Shown here piece by piece: positions 43,709-53,192 of a stretch of 64,000 nt of DNA. The translations under genes were made by a program, and so were the position numbers. Origin of the DNA: Streptomyces rugosispiralis (lineage in GTDB: Bacteria > Actinomycetota > Actinomycetes > Streptomycetales > Streptomycetaceae); assembly GCF_024505145.1 (NCBI RefSeq), contig NZ_JANIAA010000025.1:62001-126000 (forward strand). Reading direction: 5' to 3'. A model generated the notes under the pieces. It was not told where the DNA came from, searched no databases, and saw nothing but the letters and a program-made list of their open reading frames with translations. Every line of letters begins with the position of its first letter. Within the stretch, counting starts at the first letter, position 1.

Positions 43709-43822
43709 TCTCAGGGTGTGTGTGAGGGCTCAGGGTGTGGTGGCTCAGGGTGTGCTGGGGCTCAGGGCGTGTGGGGACTCAGGGTGCGGTGGGCTCAGGG
43801 TGTGGTGGGCTCAGGGTGTGGT
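43709..43822. repeat. Imperfect ~16-bp tandem repeat over a gene 3' end
   Basis: About seven copies of CTCAGGGTGTG-centred units. The leftward stop codon at 43811-43813 falls inside the array. The rest of 43458-43708 has no recognisable gene. Confidence 0.65.
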
Positions 43823-44563
43823 GGCGGTGACGCGCTCGCTCTCCTTGCGCCCGGACAGCCCCTTCTCGTCCAGCCGGTCCAGATGGCGGCAGAGCACCAC
43901 CGAACCGCCACTGACCAGCGGCGCGTACAGCCCGTACGACAGCCCCTCCCAGGTGCCGTACGAAAGCCCCGACAGGATCCGCGAACCGGGCCCGAGCCCC
44001 CGCCCGGCGGCGTCGGCGGCCGCCCGCTCCACCACCTCGGCGCTCGTCAGCTCCGCGCCGCCGACGGCGAGCGCGGGCGTATCCGGGTCCACGGGGGAGT
44101 ACGGGGCGAAGCGGTCGCCCTGGCTGGGCACTTCCACGGCGTAGTCCGCGAATCCCTCCGGTAGCTGGGGGAAGCGGCCGCCCAGCGGCTGAAGCGACAG
44201 CGCCACCCGCTCCCCGGAGCACTCCCGTGCCTCCTTGAGGCTGTCCGGTCCGCTGACCACGAGGTCGGCGGAGGCCGGGTCGCCCCCGATGTCCACGAGG
44301 ACCCCGACCGAGGAACAGGCCACCAGCCACACGGCGGTCTGCCAATGGGCGGGGAGCAGTAGTGCGCATCTGTCGCCGGGCGCGGCGGCGAGATCGTCCT
44401 GGAGGAGATTGGCGGTCTTCGCCACCCAATTGGCGAAGGTGGCCACGGAGAGTTCGACGCGTTCGCCCGTGGCGTCGTCGTAGAAGGTCACGAGCGGGCG
44501 GGAGGGATCCGCGTCGAGCGCGGATCCCAGCAGGTCGGCAGGGGTGCGATCGGTGGCGTTCAC
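43811..44563 (-). CDS. TIGR03089-family protein (acyl-CoA synthetase-like)
   Basis: 250 residues resembling an N-terminal fragment of AMP-forming enzymes: TFANWVAKTANLLQDDL, PGDRCALLLPAHWQTAVWLV, GVLVDIGGDP and LSYGLYAPLVSGGSVVLCRH. It lacks the adenylation motifs of full-length synthetases, as is usual for this actinobacterial family next to LCP genes. Activity unknown. Confidence 0.85.
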   Translation of the reverse strand: MNATDRTPADLLGSALDADPSRPLVTFYDDATGERVELSVATFANWVAKTANLLQDDLAAAPGDRCALLLPAHWQTAVWLVACSSVGVLVDIGGDPASADLVVSGPDSLKEARECSGERVALSLQPLGGRFPQLPEGFADYAVEVPSQGDRFAPYSPVDPDTPALAVGGAELTSAEVVERAAADAAGRGLGPGSRILSGLSYGTWEGLSYGLYAPLVSGGSVVLCRHLDRLDEKGLSGRKESERVTATTP

Positions 44564-44691
44564 CCGCGCAAGCCTACGCGCCGAAGATGCGGCGCGGACG
44601 GGGTCGGTGGGGTCCGGGTCACCGGACGGTCCGCGACGTGTGCGCTCTTCCGAATGGACAGTTTTGTCCCCTTATGTAGACGATTTCAAGC

Positions 44692-46377
44692 ATGCGTGCA
44701 TACCTGGCATCCTCGATCGGCGTCGCGTGCACCGCCGCCCTCGCCCTTCCCCTCGCCCTCCACCCCGGTCCCGCCCACGCACGGACCGAGCGGACCGTAG
44801 CCGCCGGCTCCACGCGGTCGCTGCCACTGCGCCCGCCGCATTCGCTCGTGGACGGCGGGCCGGACCGGGGCGTGGCCGCCGGGCGCGGAGACGCCGCGGT
44901 CGAGCGGGGCGTCACGGCGTCGGGCGTGCGGCCGTTCTCGCTCGTCGGCGTCGTCTGGGACCGGCCCTCCGCGGCGCTCCGCGGCCGGGCGCAGGTGCGC
45001 ACGCGCGCGGTCGGCGGCACTTGGTCGCCGTGGCGCGAGCTGCTGCCGTACGGGGACGAGGCCCCCGACCCGGACTCGCCCGAATTCCGGAGCGCACGGG
45101 CCCACGGCGGCACCGCGCCGCTGTGGGTCGGCGCCTCGGACGCGGTCCAGGCGCGGGTACGGCCGGAGCGGACGGCGACGGCGGATGGGCGGGCGGCGGG
45201 CGCGGGGTCGGCGGGTGCGGATGGGCGTGCGGCGGACTCGGGGTCGGCGGGTGCGGGGTCGGCGGGTGCGGAGGTGGCGGCCCTGCCGTCCGGGCTGCGG
45301 CTGGAGCTGATCGACCCGGGTGAGCCCCCGGCGCCGCCGCCGGGGCCGCCGCCGGAGCCGGACCGGGCCGCGCTCCGCGCGCTTCCGGGGCATCCGGCGC
45401 ATCCGGCGCTTCCGGCGCCGACGACGGGACTGCCCGGGAAGCCGTCGTGGGAGGTCTCCGGGTCGCCTGCCGCCTCCAGGGCGCCCGGGGCGTCCGGGGC
45501 CTCCGGGTCGCCCGGGGTGTCCGGGGTGTCCGGGGTGTCCGGGGCCTCCGGGGCCTCCGGGGTGTCCGGGATGTCCGGGGCCTCCGGGGTGTCCGCAAAG
45601 CAGTCCTCGCCCACCACGCCGCCCGCGAAGCCGGCCCCCAGACCCTCCGTACCCGTACCCGTAACCACCACCCCGCCGCCCAGCGCACTCGACACCGACA
45701 CCGAAACCGAAACCGACACCGACACCGGCTCCGACACCGACACCGAGGCGGCCAAGACGAACGCCGCCCGCTACAGCGCGCCGCGGCCCAGCATCGTCAC
45801 GCGCGCGGGCTGGGGCGCCGACGAGAAGATCCGTGAAACGGGCCACGTCTACAGCAAGACCGTGAAGGTCGCCTTCATCCACCACACCGTGACGGGCAAC
45901 AACTACAGCTGCTCACAGGCGCCCTCCGTTTTGCGCGGTATCTACCGCTACCACGTGAAGAGCCTGGGATGGCGTGACTACGGCTACAACTTCACCATCG
46001 ACAAGTGCGGAAAAATCTACGAAGGCCGCTCCGGCGGTGTGACCAAGGCCGTACGCGGGGCGCACACGCTGGGCTTCAACACCAACAGCATGGGCGTCGC
46101 CGTCCTCGGCACCTTCACCTCCAAGAAACCCTCGGCCAAGGCCGTGAAGGCCGTCGCCAAGCTCACCGCGTGGAAACTGGGCCTCTTCAAGCGGAACCCG
46201 CGCGGTACGACGCATCTGGTGTCGGGCGGCGGTAACAAGTACAAAAAGGGTGCCAACGTGAAGCTCCATGTGATCGCGGGTCACCGCGACGGCTTCGCCA
46301 CCGAGTGCCCCGGCAAGCGTCTCTACGAGAAGCTCGGTTCGGTACGGAAGACGGCCGCCCGCCTCCAGGGGCGCTGA
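44692..46377 (+). CDS. Secreted PGRP-type N-acetylmuramoyl-L-alanine amidase
   Basis: 561 residues. A signal peptide (residues 1-31) is followed by a beta-rich region, a long low-complexity linker with GVSG/GASG repeats (about 255-305), then alternating Thr with Asp/Glu (about 338-358). The C-terminal peptidoglycan-recognition amidase domain (about 375-545) has zinc-site His in VAFIHHTVTGN and His/Cys in AGHRDGFATECPG. The family cleaves the stem peptide from muramic acid. No ribosome-binding site is obvious before the ATG. Confidence 0.92.
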   Translation: MRAYLASSIGVACTAALALPLALHPGPAHARTERTVAAGSTRSLPLRPPHSLVDGGPDRGVAAGRGDAAVERGVTASGVRPFSLVGVVWDRPSAALRGRAQVRTRAVGGTWSPWRELLPYGDEAPDPDSPEFRSARAHGGTAPLWVGASDAVQARVRPERTATADGRAAGAGSAGADGRAADSGSAGAGSAGAEVAALPSGLRLELIDPGEPPAPPPGPPPEPDRAALRALPGHPAHPALPAPTTGLPGKPSWEVSGSPAASRAPGASGASGSPGVSGVSGVSGASGASGVSGMSGASGVSAKQSSPTTPPAKPAPRPSVPVPVTTTPPPSALDTDTETETDTDTGSDTDTEAAKTNAARYSAPRPSIVTRAGWGADEKIRETGHVYSKTVKVAFIHHTVTGNNYSCSQAPSVLRGIYRYHVKSLGWRDYGYNFTIDKCGKIYEGRSGGVTKAVRGAHTLGFNTNSMGVAVLGTFTSKKPSAKAVKAVAKLTAWKLGLFKRNPRGTTHLVSGGGNKYKKGANVKLHVIAGHRDGFATECPGKRLYEKLGSVRKTAARLQGR

Positions 46378-46448
46378 TCAGGCGCGGTCCGGGGATCTGC
46401 ATACACTGGCCGCCGACCGGCGAGCCCCAGCAGGAAGCAGAGACGTAC

Positions 46449-47555
46449 GTGACCAATGCGCCAGAAACGCCATCGCCAGAGGCGATCCTCCTGGTCGGCG
46501 GCAAGGGAACCCGGTTGCGCCCGATGACGGTGCACACTCCCAAGCCGATGGTCCCGGCGGCGGGCGTTCCGTTTCTGACCCACCAACTCGCCCGCGCCCG
46601 CGCCGCCGGGGTCGAGCACATCGTGCTCGCCACGTCCTATCTGGCGGAGGTCTTCGAGCCGTACTTCGGTGACGGCTCCTCGCTGGGCCTGCACCTGGAG
46701 TACGTCACGGAGGAGGAACCGCTCGGCACCGGCGGCGCCATCCGCAACGTCGCCTCCCGGCTGCGCTCGGGCCCCGACGACCCGGTGCTCATCTTCAACG
46801 GCGACATCCTCACCGGCCTCGACATCCGCGCCCTCGTCGACAACCACCGCACGACGGGCGCCGATGTCTCCCTGCACCTCACCCGGGTCCCGGACCCGCG
46901 CGCGTACGGGCTGGTGCCCACGGACGAACGGGGCAGGGTCACCGCCTTCCTGGAGAAGCCGCAGACCCCCGAGGAGATCGTCACCGACCAGATCAACGCG
47001 GGCGCGTACGTCTTCAACCGCTCGGTCATCGACACGATCCCCGCCGACCGCCCCGTCTCCGTGGAACGCGAGACCTTCCCCGGTCTGCTGGCGGAGGGGG
47101 CGCATTTGCAAGGCATGGTGGACTCCACGTACTGGCTCGACCTGGGCACCCCCCAGGCGTTCGTCCGCGGCTCCGCGGACCTGGTGCTGGGCCGTGCCCC
47201 CTCCCCGGCCGTACCGGGCCGCTGCGGCGACCGCCTCGTCCTGGACAGCGCCTCGGTCGCGGTCGACGCCAAACTGACCGGCGGCACGGTCATCGGCCGC
47301 CAGGCCCGAGTGGGCGCGGGCGCCCGCATCGACGGCAGCACGGTGCTGGAGGGCGCCATCGTGGAGGAGGGCGCCCAGGTCCACGACTCCCTAGTCGGCG
47401 CCGGCGCCCGAATCGGCGCCCGCACGATCCTCCAGGGCGCGGTGGTCGGCGACGGCGCTTTGGTCGGCCCCGACAACGAGCTGCGGGACGGCGTCCGAGT
47501 GTGGTGCGGAGCCGACATCCCGGCAGGCGCGGTCCGCTTCTCATCCGACCGGTAA
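46449..47555 (+). CDS. Mannose-1-phosphate guanylyltransferase / sugar nucleotidyltransferase
   Basis: 368 residues. The N-terminal nucleotidyltransferase domain has the signature LLVGGKGTRLRPMT, then PLGTGGAIRNV and FNGDIL. The C-terminal 100 residues form left-handed beta-helix hexapeptides (VIGRQARVGAGARIDGSTV). The likely product is GDP-mannose, matching manB at the window end; glucose-type substrates cannot be excluded. GTG 46449 is chosen because earlier in-frame sequence is non-conserved. Confidence 0.88.
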   Translation: MTNAPETPSPEAILLVGGKGTRLRPMTVHTPKPMVPAAGVPFLTHQLARARAAGVEHIVLATSYLAEVFEPYFGDGSSLGLHLEYVTEEEPLGTGGAIRNVASRLRSGPDDPVLIFNGDILTGLDIRALVDNHRTTGADVSLHLTRVPDPRAYGLVPTDERGRVTAFLEKPQTPEEIVTDQINAGAYVFNRSVIDTIPADRPVSVERETFPGLLAEGAHLQGMVDSTYWLDLGTPQAFVRGSADLVLGRAPSPAVPGRCGDRLVLDSASVAVDAKLTGGTVIGRQARVGAGARIDGSTVLEGAIVEEGAQVHDSLVGAGARIGARTILQGAVVGDGALVGPDNELRDGVRVWCGADIPAGAVRFSSDR

Positions 47556-47622
47556 GGAGCCCGACGCCCTACCGCCCCACCGCCCCAAGCCTCCCCGCCG
47601 GAGACCCAGCCTCTCCGGGAAC

Positions 47623-47735
47623 CCCAGCCCCTCCGGCGTTTGAGGAGGCGGGGTTCGGGGCGGAGCCCCGGAGGGGGCCGAGGGGGCGGAGCCCCATCGT
47701 TTCGGGAAGGGGGCGGGGTGGGGCTCACCGCCGGA
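47623..47735. repeat. Dispersed GC-rich palindromic intergenic element, second copy
   Basis: CCCAGCCCCTCCGGCG, TTTGAGGAGGCGGGG, a GGGGCGGAGCCCC hairpin and GGGAAGGGGGCGGGG, in the same order as at 17767-17916. Confidence 0.7.
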
Positions 47736-47736
47736 G

Positions 47737-47860
47737 GCACCCACACCCCACACCCGGAGGCACCCACACCCCACACCCGGAGGCACCCACACCCCACACC
47801 CGGCCGCACCCACACCCCACACCCGGCCGCACCCACACCCCACACCCGGCCGCACCCAGC
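47737..47860. repeat. 23-bp tandem repeat, five units
   Basis: A unit beginning GCACCCACACCCCACACCCG repeats at 47737, 47760, 47783, 47806 and 47829, then decays into CCAGCACCCCCGCC-type repeats to about 47900. Confidence 0.75.
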
Positions 47861-47952
47861 ACCCCCGCCTCCACACCCAGCACCCCCGCCCTCACACCCG
47901 GCAACGCCGACGCCGACACCGACGCCAACCACACCCAAGCACCCCCAGGCCC

Positions 47953-48864
47953 CTACATCCCCCGAAAGTCCCGCACCGCCAAACGAGGCCCCCGCCGACC
48001 CGGCATCCGCCCGGACAGCAAAATCAGCCGCGCCGCCCGATACCGCTGCCCCGCATAAGGCGCCAAAAGCTCAAGCATCGCCTCATCGTCAGCCCCCCGC
48101 ACCCCCGCCAGCGCATACCCGACAATCCCCGGCAAATGCAGATCGCCAACCGTCACCGCATCCGGCATCCCACTGCTCCGCTGCAACGTCTCCGCCGCCG
48201 TCCAAGGCCCAATACCCGGAATCAACCGCAGCCGGGCCGAGGCCGCGGCAAGGTCCATGGACACGGCCTCCTCCAGCCGCCGAGCAACCCGCACCGCCCG
48301 CAGGATCGTCGAGGAACGCTTCGCGTCCACGCCCGCCCGATGCCACTCCCACGACGGGATCAGTGCCCAGCCCCGCGGATCGGGCATGACCCGCATCCGC
48401 ATCCCCTCCGCCGGCCCGGGCGCGGGCTCGCCATGGCGCTGGAGCAGCAGCCGCCAGGCCCGGTACGCCTCGACGCCGGTGACCTTCTGCTCCAGGATCG
48501 AGGGGATCAGGGACTCGAGGACCAGCCCGGTCCGGATGAGCCGGAAACCGGGATGACGCCGATGCGTCTCGTGAACGAGCCGATGGCGGGGCACGAACGC
48601 CGACGGGTCGTCGTCCGCCCCGAGCAGAGCGGGCAGACCGTCCAGCAGCCACTCCGCCCCCGGCCCCCAGGCCCGCCCCTCGATCTCCGCGCCCTTGCGC
48701 GCGATCCGTAGGGTCCCGGGCCCGGCCGGAGTCCGGCTCGCCCGCCAGAACGCGCCGTCCGCGCCGACCTGAAACGCGGGATCCCCCGGCCCTCGCTGCA
48801 GCACACCGAGGTTACGCGCGAGATCACAGGGCCCCGGAGGACTCCACACACGTCTCACACACAC
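47953..48864 (-). CDS. AlkA-type DNA-3-methyladenine glycosylase (HhH-GPD)
   Basis: 303 residues. The helix-hairpin-helix is LRLIPGIGPWTAAETL, followed by the catalytic Asp241 in AVTVGDLHLPG. It removes alkylated bases in base-excision repair. The N-terminal region matches AlkA-like proteins. It starts with GTG; no zinc-ribbon Ada domain is fused. Confidence 0.87.
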   Translation of the reverse strand: MCVRRVWSPPGPCDLARNLGVLQRGPGDPAFQVGADGAFWRASRTPAGPGTLRIARKGAEIEGRAWGPGAEWLLDGLPALLGADDDPSAFVPRHRLVHETHRRHPGFRLIRTGLVLESLIPSILEQKVTGVEAYRAWRLLLQRHGEPAPGPAEGMRMRVMPDPRGWALIPSWEWHRAGVDAKRSSTILRAVRVARRLEEAVSMDLAAASARLRLIPGIGPWTAAETLQRSSGMPDAVTVGDLHLPGIVGYALAGVRGADDEAMLELLAPYAGQRYRAARLILLSGRMPGRRGPRLAVRDFRGM

Positions 48865-49173
48865 GCGGCCACCCTACGACCCACCACCGCCAGACCGGCT
48901 CGGCACCCACCACACCACCGACCACGCATCCCGCCCTACGCGGCGCCCAGCGACCCCGCCTACGGCGCCCAGCACCCCCGACCAACCCCAAGGCGCACCC
49001 CAGCAACCACCCCCGCACCCGCACTCCCACTCCGCACAACGCGCGCCCCCCATCCCCGCGCACGCGACCCCACCGCACAACCGGTCCGCACAACCCCGAC
49101 CAAAGGCAACCCAGCCCCGCGCAACCCGACCCCGGACAACCCAGCCCCAAAGCCCGCACCGCAAGCACCCACA
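48865..49173. other. Gene-free, low-complexity intergenic region
   Basis: CA-rich top strand with short imperfect repeats of CACCCACC and CCCGCACA type. Reading frames exist on the other strand but are Gly/Cys/Trp low-complexity and are not considered genes. No hairpin terminator is obvious. Confidence 0.5.
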
Positions 49174-49215
49174 ACCACCTACCGAACCACCACGACCACC
49201 TACCGAACCACCACG
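49174..49215. repeat. 21-bp perfect tandem duplication at the fbiB stop
   Basis: The unit at 49174-49194 is repeated exactly at 49195-49215. The second unit contains the last codons and stop of fbiB, so the stop context is duplicated downstream without changing the protein. Confidence 0.85.
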
Positions 49216-50657
49216 AACCCCTCGACCCCCCGCTCCGGCCGTGCCGCCGGCGGCACCGCCGCCTGGCCGACCGCGACCGTGCCCATCGGGTCCCAGTCGT
49301 CCGGCAGACCCAGGACCTCGCGCACCACCGGCCGGCAGAACATCGTGGACGACACCCATGCCGAGCCCAGCCCCTCGCCCGCCAGCGCGATCAGCAGGTT
49401 CTGCACCCCGGCCCCGGCCGCGACCACGAACATCTCGCGCTCCGCCGTGTTCCGCCGCGGGTCGGGATACGTATGGGCACCGTCGGCGACCAGGCACGGG
49501 ATCACCAGATACGGCGCCTTGCGCAGCACATCCCCGCGCCGCACCCGCTTGGCGATGCTCTCCTCCGAGAAGCCGTCCCCGCGCAGATCGGCGATCCAGG
49601 CGTCCCGCATGGCGTCCAGCAGCCGCGTCCGCGACTCCTCCGACTCCAGCAGGACGAACCGCCACGGCGTCGTATGGTGCGGCGCCGGCGCGGTGACGGC
49701 CGCGGCGACCGCGCGCCGCACCGCCGCGCCGTCCACCGGCTCATCGGTGAACTCCCGCACCGTACGACGCAGCGTCACCGCCTCCCGTACGGCCTCGGAG
49801 GTGCCCAGCCGGAACATGTCGTCCGCGGCCCCGCGCACCAACGCACTCGCGCCCGCATCCTCGCCCGCATCCCCGCCAACGCCCGGCCGCCCGCCGGACC
49901 CCTCAGCCCCGTCCAGCCCCTCGAACGCCACCACCTGCGGAAGCCCCCGCAACACGGCCACCGGCAGCCCCTCGGCCTTGCCCTTGACCAGGTCACCCGC
50001 GGCGGCCAGCTCGTCAGCGGTGGCGACGATGGTCGCGCTCAGCGCGTTCCCGTACGCGTCGACTCCGCCACGCAGATCGTCCAGCACCCGCACCCCGGCC
50101 GCGCCGATGGCGACGTCGGTGACCCCGGTCCGCCACGGCCGCCCGAACGTGTCGGTGACGATGACGCCGACCTCCACGCCGAGCACCTCCCGCAGCCCGG
50201 CCCGGATCGCCCGCGCCGAGGCGTCGGGGTCCTCGGGGAGCAACAGGACCGTCCCGGAAGGGGTGTTGGAGGCATCGACCCCGGCGGCGGCCATGACCAG
50301 ACCATGACGGGTCTCGACGATCCGCGTACGGCCGCGCCGCGCCACGACCCGCACCGTCTCGGCGTCTATGGCCGCCTCGCGGTCGGCCGCCTCGACGACG
50401 CGCCCCTCCGCCTTGCTGACGATCTTGGACGTGACCAGCAGCACATCGCCGTGCGCGAGCCCCGGCAGACCACCCGAGGTCGCGGCGTCGGCGATCAGCT
50501 TGGCGAGGTCGTCACCGGGCCGCACCTCGGGCATCCCGGGCAGGGCCCACACCTGATACGACGCCGGCTCGCCGGACGAGCCCCCGGAGGGGCCCCCGGA
50601 CGAGCCCCAAGACGAGCTCCCGGAGACGTCCCCCGACCCGCCCCGCACCGCGCTCAT
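49200..50657 (-). CDS. fbiB: Coenzyme F420:L-glutamate ligase fused to nitroreductase-like domain
   Basis: 485 residues. After a Gly/Ser-rich N-terminus (about 30 residues) comes the CofE ligase domain (about 35-270: HGDVLLVTSKIVSKAEGR, TDTFGRPWRTGVTDVAIG). A C-terminal FMN-binding nitroreductase domain (about 290-485: RRTVREFTDEPVDG, GAGVQNLLIALAGEGLGSAW) follows. In actinobacteria FbiB adds glutamates and reduces the dehydro-F420 intermediate. ATG 50657 overlaps the fbiA stop (ATGA). Confidence 0.95.
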   Translation of the reverse strand: MSAVRGGSGDVSGSSSWGSSGGPSGGSSGEPASYQVWALPGMPEVRPGDDLAKLIADAATSGGLPGLAHGDVLLVTSKIVSKAEGRVVEAADREAAIDAETVRVVARRGRTRIVETRHGLVMAAAGVDASNTPSGTVLLLPEDPDASARAIRAGLREVLGVEVGVIVTDTFGRPWRTGVTDVAIGAAGVRVLDDLRGGVDAYGNALSATIVATADELAAAGDLVKGKAEGLPVAVLRGLPQVVAFEGLDGAEGSGGRPGVGGDAGEDAGASALVRGAADDMFRLGTSEAVREAVTLRRTVREFTDEPVDGAAVRRAVAAAVTAPAPHHTTPWRFVLLESEESRTRLLDAMRDAWIADLRGDGFSEESIAKRVRRGDVLRKAPYLVIPCLVADGAHTYPDPRRNTAEREMFVVAAGAGVQNLLIALAGEGLGSAWVSSTMFCRPVVREVLGLPDDWDPMGTVAVGQAAVPPAARPERGVEGFVVVR

Positions 50658-51640
50658 CCCCGCACCTCTTCCGCCAGCGCCAGCGCCTCGGCCGCCATCG
50701 CCGCCGTGGCCTTGAGGTCCGTCATCATCAGCGGGATCGCCCGGCACCGGATCCCGGCGGCCTCGACCTCCTCGACCGCGCCCGCGTCGACGGTGTCGAC
50801 GAGCCAGCCGTCCAGCAGCCCGGAGCCGTAGTGCTTGGCGACGGCGGCCGCGGTGGACTCCACGCCGACGGCGGCGAGCACCTTGTCGGCCATGCCGCGC
50901 ACGGGCGCGTCGCCCACGATGGGGGACAGGCCCACGACCGGGACCCCGGCGTCGGCGATGGCCTCGCGCACGCCGGGCACGGCGAGGATCGTGCCGACGC
51001 TGACCACCGGGTTGGACGGCGGGAAGAGGACGACATCGGCGTCGGCGATGGCCTCCAGGACGCCGGGCGCCGGTTTGGCCTGGTCGGCGCCGACGGGAAC
51101 GACGGCATGGGCGGGCACGGAGGCGCGCAGCCGCACCCAGTACTCCTGGAAGTGGATGGCCTTACGGCCTTCACCATCGCCCCCGGCGGAGCCGTTGATG
51201 TCCGCCGTGTCGATCAGGACGTGGGTCTCGACGCGGTCGTCCGTCATGGGCAGCAGCCGCACCCCCGGCTGCCACCGGGCGCACAGCGCCTCGGTGACGG
51301 CGCTCAGCGGATAGCCCGCGCCCATCATCTGCGTACGGACTATGTGCGTGGCGAAGTCGCGGTCGCCGAGGCCGAACCACTCGGGCCCCACCCCGTACGC
51401 CGCCAACTCCTCCTTGACGGTGAAGGTCTCCTCGGCCCGGCCCCAGCCCTGCTCCTCGTGGATGCCACCGCCGAGGGTGTACATCACGGTGTCGAGGTCG
51501 GGGCAGACCTTGAGGCCGAAGAGGTGGATGTCGTCGCCGGTGTTCCCGATGACCGTGATGTCGGCGTCCGGAGCCGCCGACATCAGACCGCGAAGGAAAC
51601 GGGCGCCGCCGATACCGCCTGCCAGAACCACAATGCGCAT
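50654..51640 (-). CDS. fbiA: Phospho-lactate/enolpyruvyl transferase of F420 biosynthesis (CofD)
   Basis: 328 residues. N-terminal VVLAGGIGGARFLRGL, NTGDDIHLFGLKVCPDLDT, TVMYTLGGGIHEEQGWGR and FPPSNPVVSVGTIL are CofD hallmarks. It joins the activated three-carbon unit to Fo. ATG 51640 begins MRIVVLAGG; the earlier start adds ten unconserved residues. It is followed by coupled fbiB. Confidence 0.95.
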   Translation of the reverse strand: MRIVVLAGGIGGARFLRGLMSAAPDADITVIGNTGDDIHLFGLKVCPDLDTVMYTLGGGIHEEQGWGRAEETFTVKEELAAYGVGPEWFGLGDRDFATHIVRTQMMGAGYPLSAVTEALCARWQPGVRLLPMTDDRVETHVLIDTADINGSAGGDGEGRKAIHFQEYWVRLRASVPAHAVVPVGADQAKPAPGVLEAIADADVVLFPPSNPVVSVGTILAVPGVREAIADAGVPVVGLSPIVGDAPVRGMADKVLAAVGVESTAAAVAKHYGSGLLDGWLVDTVDAGAVEEVEAAGIRCRAIPLMMTDLKATAAMAAEALALAEEVRG

Positions 51641-51689
51641 GAAGCACAGTGTTGCAGCAGCCCCGGACATCGGGGGCGTTCGGGGCGGC

Positions 51690-52211
51690 TCAGCCGCCGA
51701 GGGCGCCCAGCGCGTCCGCCCCGGCCCCGGCGGGCAACTCGGCGCTCTGGGTGGGGTGCAGCGGCATCTCGGTCAGCCCGGGGAAGTAGATGTGCAGACT
51801 GACGGCCGGTTCGAGGGCGTCGTTGACCACGTCGTGCACATAACCGGGCGCGAAGACGCGCTGTGCGCCGGAGCGCAGAGTGTGCCGCGCGCCGTGCGTT
51901 CCCACCCGCTCGGTGAGCTCGCCCCGGAGCACGGTCAGCACCCCGGAGGAGCGGCCGTGGTCATGGGCCCCGCTGCCCTGTCCGGGCACCCAGCTGAGCA
52001 GCCACACCTCATAGCCGGGGCCGGTGCGCAGCCGGTGGTACCAGCGGCTGGTGGCGTCGTACTGGACGAGGGGTGCCCAGCCGTCGCGGTCGGCCGCGAT
52101 GGTGCGGGCCAGGCCCGCGAAGGCGGAGACGGTGGAGGGGTGCGCGGGTACGGGCGGCAGCAGATGCGGGATGTCGAGCGGGTCACCGGCGATCTGGACG
52201 TCGCTGTTCAT
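51690..52211 (-). CDS. Cysteine dioxygenase (cupin)
   Basis: 173 residues with the CDO iron triad: His83 and His85 in GAHDHGRSSG and His126 in APGYVHDV, plus the S138-L-H140-I-Y142 relay. It oxidises cysteine to cysteine sulfinate. ATG 52211 has GAGGAA about 12 bases upstream; longer frames run through a repeat. It lies upstream of fbiA on the same strand. Confidence 0.88.
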   Translation of the reverse strand: MNSDVQIAGDPLDIPHLLPPVPAHPSTVSAFAGLARTIAADRDGWAPLVQYDATSRWYHRLRTGPGYEVWLLSWVPGQGSGAHDHGRSSGVLTVLRGELTERVGTHGARHTLRSGAQRVFAPGYVHDVVNDALEPAVSLHIYFPGLTEMPLHPTQSAELPAGAGADALGALGG

Positions 52212-52243
52212 GCGGTGGGGTTCCTCGGCGGGAGGGGCGCGGA

Positions 52244-52277
52244 GAGAGCGCCGTAAGGGCGAGAGCGCCGTAAGGAC
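52244..52277. repeat. 17-bp direct repeat upstream of the cysteine dioxygenase gene
   Basis: GAGAGCGCCGTAAGG-type unit twice, back to back, with one base change, 33-66 bases before the start. Could be an operator; no regulator is recognised. Confidence 0.5.
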
Positions 52278-52928
52278 GCGATGGGACAGTGGGGGCGCGG
52301 TAGGGGCGCGAGGTGCGATCTGGACGCGGTGCGCGGTCTCAGTACGAGACACCGCGCGCGGAACGCGGAGAAAGCTGGAGCTCGGGAGGCATCAACAGCT
52401 CGAACAGCGACAGCGAGCCCGCACAGCGCAGCGGAACCCGTGGTCACGGGTCGGCAGGGGCGCGTGGGTCACTGACATGCGACCAAGGAGACCCGGATCG
52501 CCGCGCCGCTGTCAACTTCATCTCACGTTTCAGGTCAAGGTTCACCTCATCCGGTCGCTGTGGAGGCAGAAAGGTTTGTGCGCGCGTTGTATTGGTGACA
52601 CGGCGCATCAAGCGCATCACTCCCGCACCACCCCGCCCACCCGCCCACTCCGCACCATCTCCCGCGCGATGCAACGGGACCGACGCCGATGGCGTCCTCC
52701 TCAGTGAGTGAGAGGAGGGATCCCGGGCAACGGATGGGGAAGGTGTCGCGTTTAGGCCGATTTGAACACTTTCCGCGCAGCCTTGGTTCCGCAGAGTGAA
52801 TAAGAGGCCCAATAGCAGATCTCGGCTTGACTGGCCCGGATCGGCACACTTGTAATTTCACTCGTGTCGTTCTGCCGCTTCACCGACGGCATCAGGCACG
52901 GGGACGCAAAGACAGACGAGGGGCGCAC
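52278..52928. other. Long divergent intergenic region before whiB
   Basis: No gene is supported. Because whiB is developmentally controlled, promoters are expected here. GACAC words (for example near 52597) recall the known WhiA recognition core, but this is too short to call. Confidence 0.4.
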
Positions 52929-53192
52929 ATGACCGAGTTGTTCCAGCAACTGCTGGTCGAAGAGGCGGACGAGGAGCTCGGTTGGCAGGAGCGCGCACTG
53001 TGCGCCCAGACCGATCCCGAGTCGTTCTTCCCGGAAAAGGGCGGATCCACCCGTGAGGCGAAGAAGGTCTGCCTCGCCTGCGAGGTCCGTTCCGAGTGCC
53101 TCGAGTACGCCCTCGCCAACGACGAGCGCTTCGGGATCTGGGGCGGTCTCTCGGAGCGCGAGCGCCGCCGCCTGAAGAAGGCCGCCGTCTGA
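52929..53192 (+). CDS. whiB: Sporulation transcription factor WhiB
   Basis: An 87-residue Wbl protein. Cys25, Cys48, Cys51 and Cys57 bind a [4Fe-4S] cluster (C-x22-C-x2-C-x5-C), followed by the GIWGGLS turn and a basic tail RERRRLKKAAV. Near-certain match to Streptomyces WhiB itself rather than other Wbl proteins, based on MTELFQQLLVEEADEELGWQ. It acts with WhiA to trigger sporulation septation. Confidence 0.95.
   Translation: MTELFQQLLVEEADEELGWQERALCAQTDPESFFPEKGGSTREAKKVCLACEVRSECLEYALANDERFGIWGGLSERERRRLKKAAV

Noticed and set aside
39359..44144. Long plus-strand frames opposite the LCP genes
   Set aside because: They mirror the well-supported LCP genes and show no domain or normal start.
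47640..48389. Plus-strand Pro/Thr/His-rich frame through the 23-bp repeat
   Set aside because: It is the repeat array read as protein plus the antisense of the glycosylase gene.
48824..49665. Minus-strand Gly/Trp/Cys-rich frames past the AlkA gene
   Set aside because: Low-complexity translation of a CA-rich repeat region; no start signal or conserved pattern.
52929..53192. A different Wbl paralogue such as WblE or WhiD
   Set aside because: N-terminus, cysteine spacing and C-terminal tail fit WhiB itself best.
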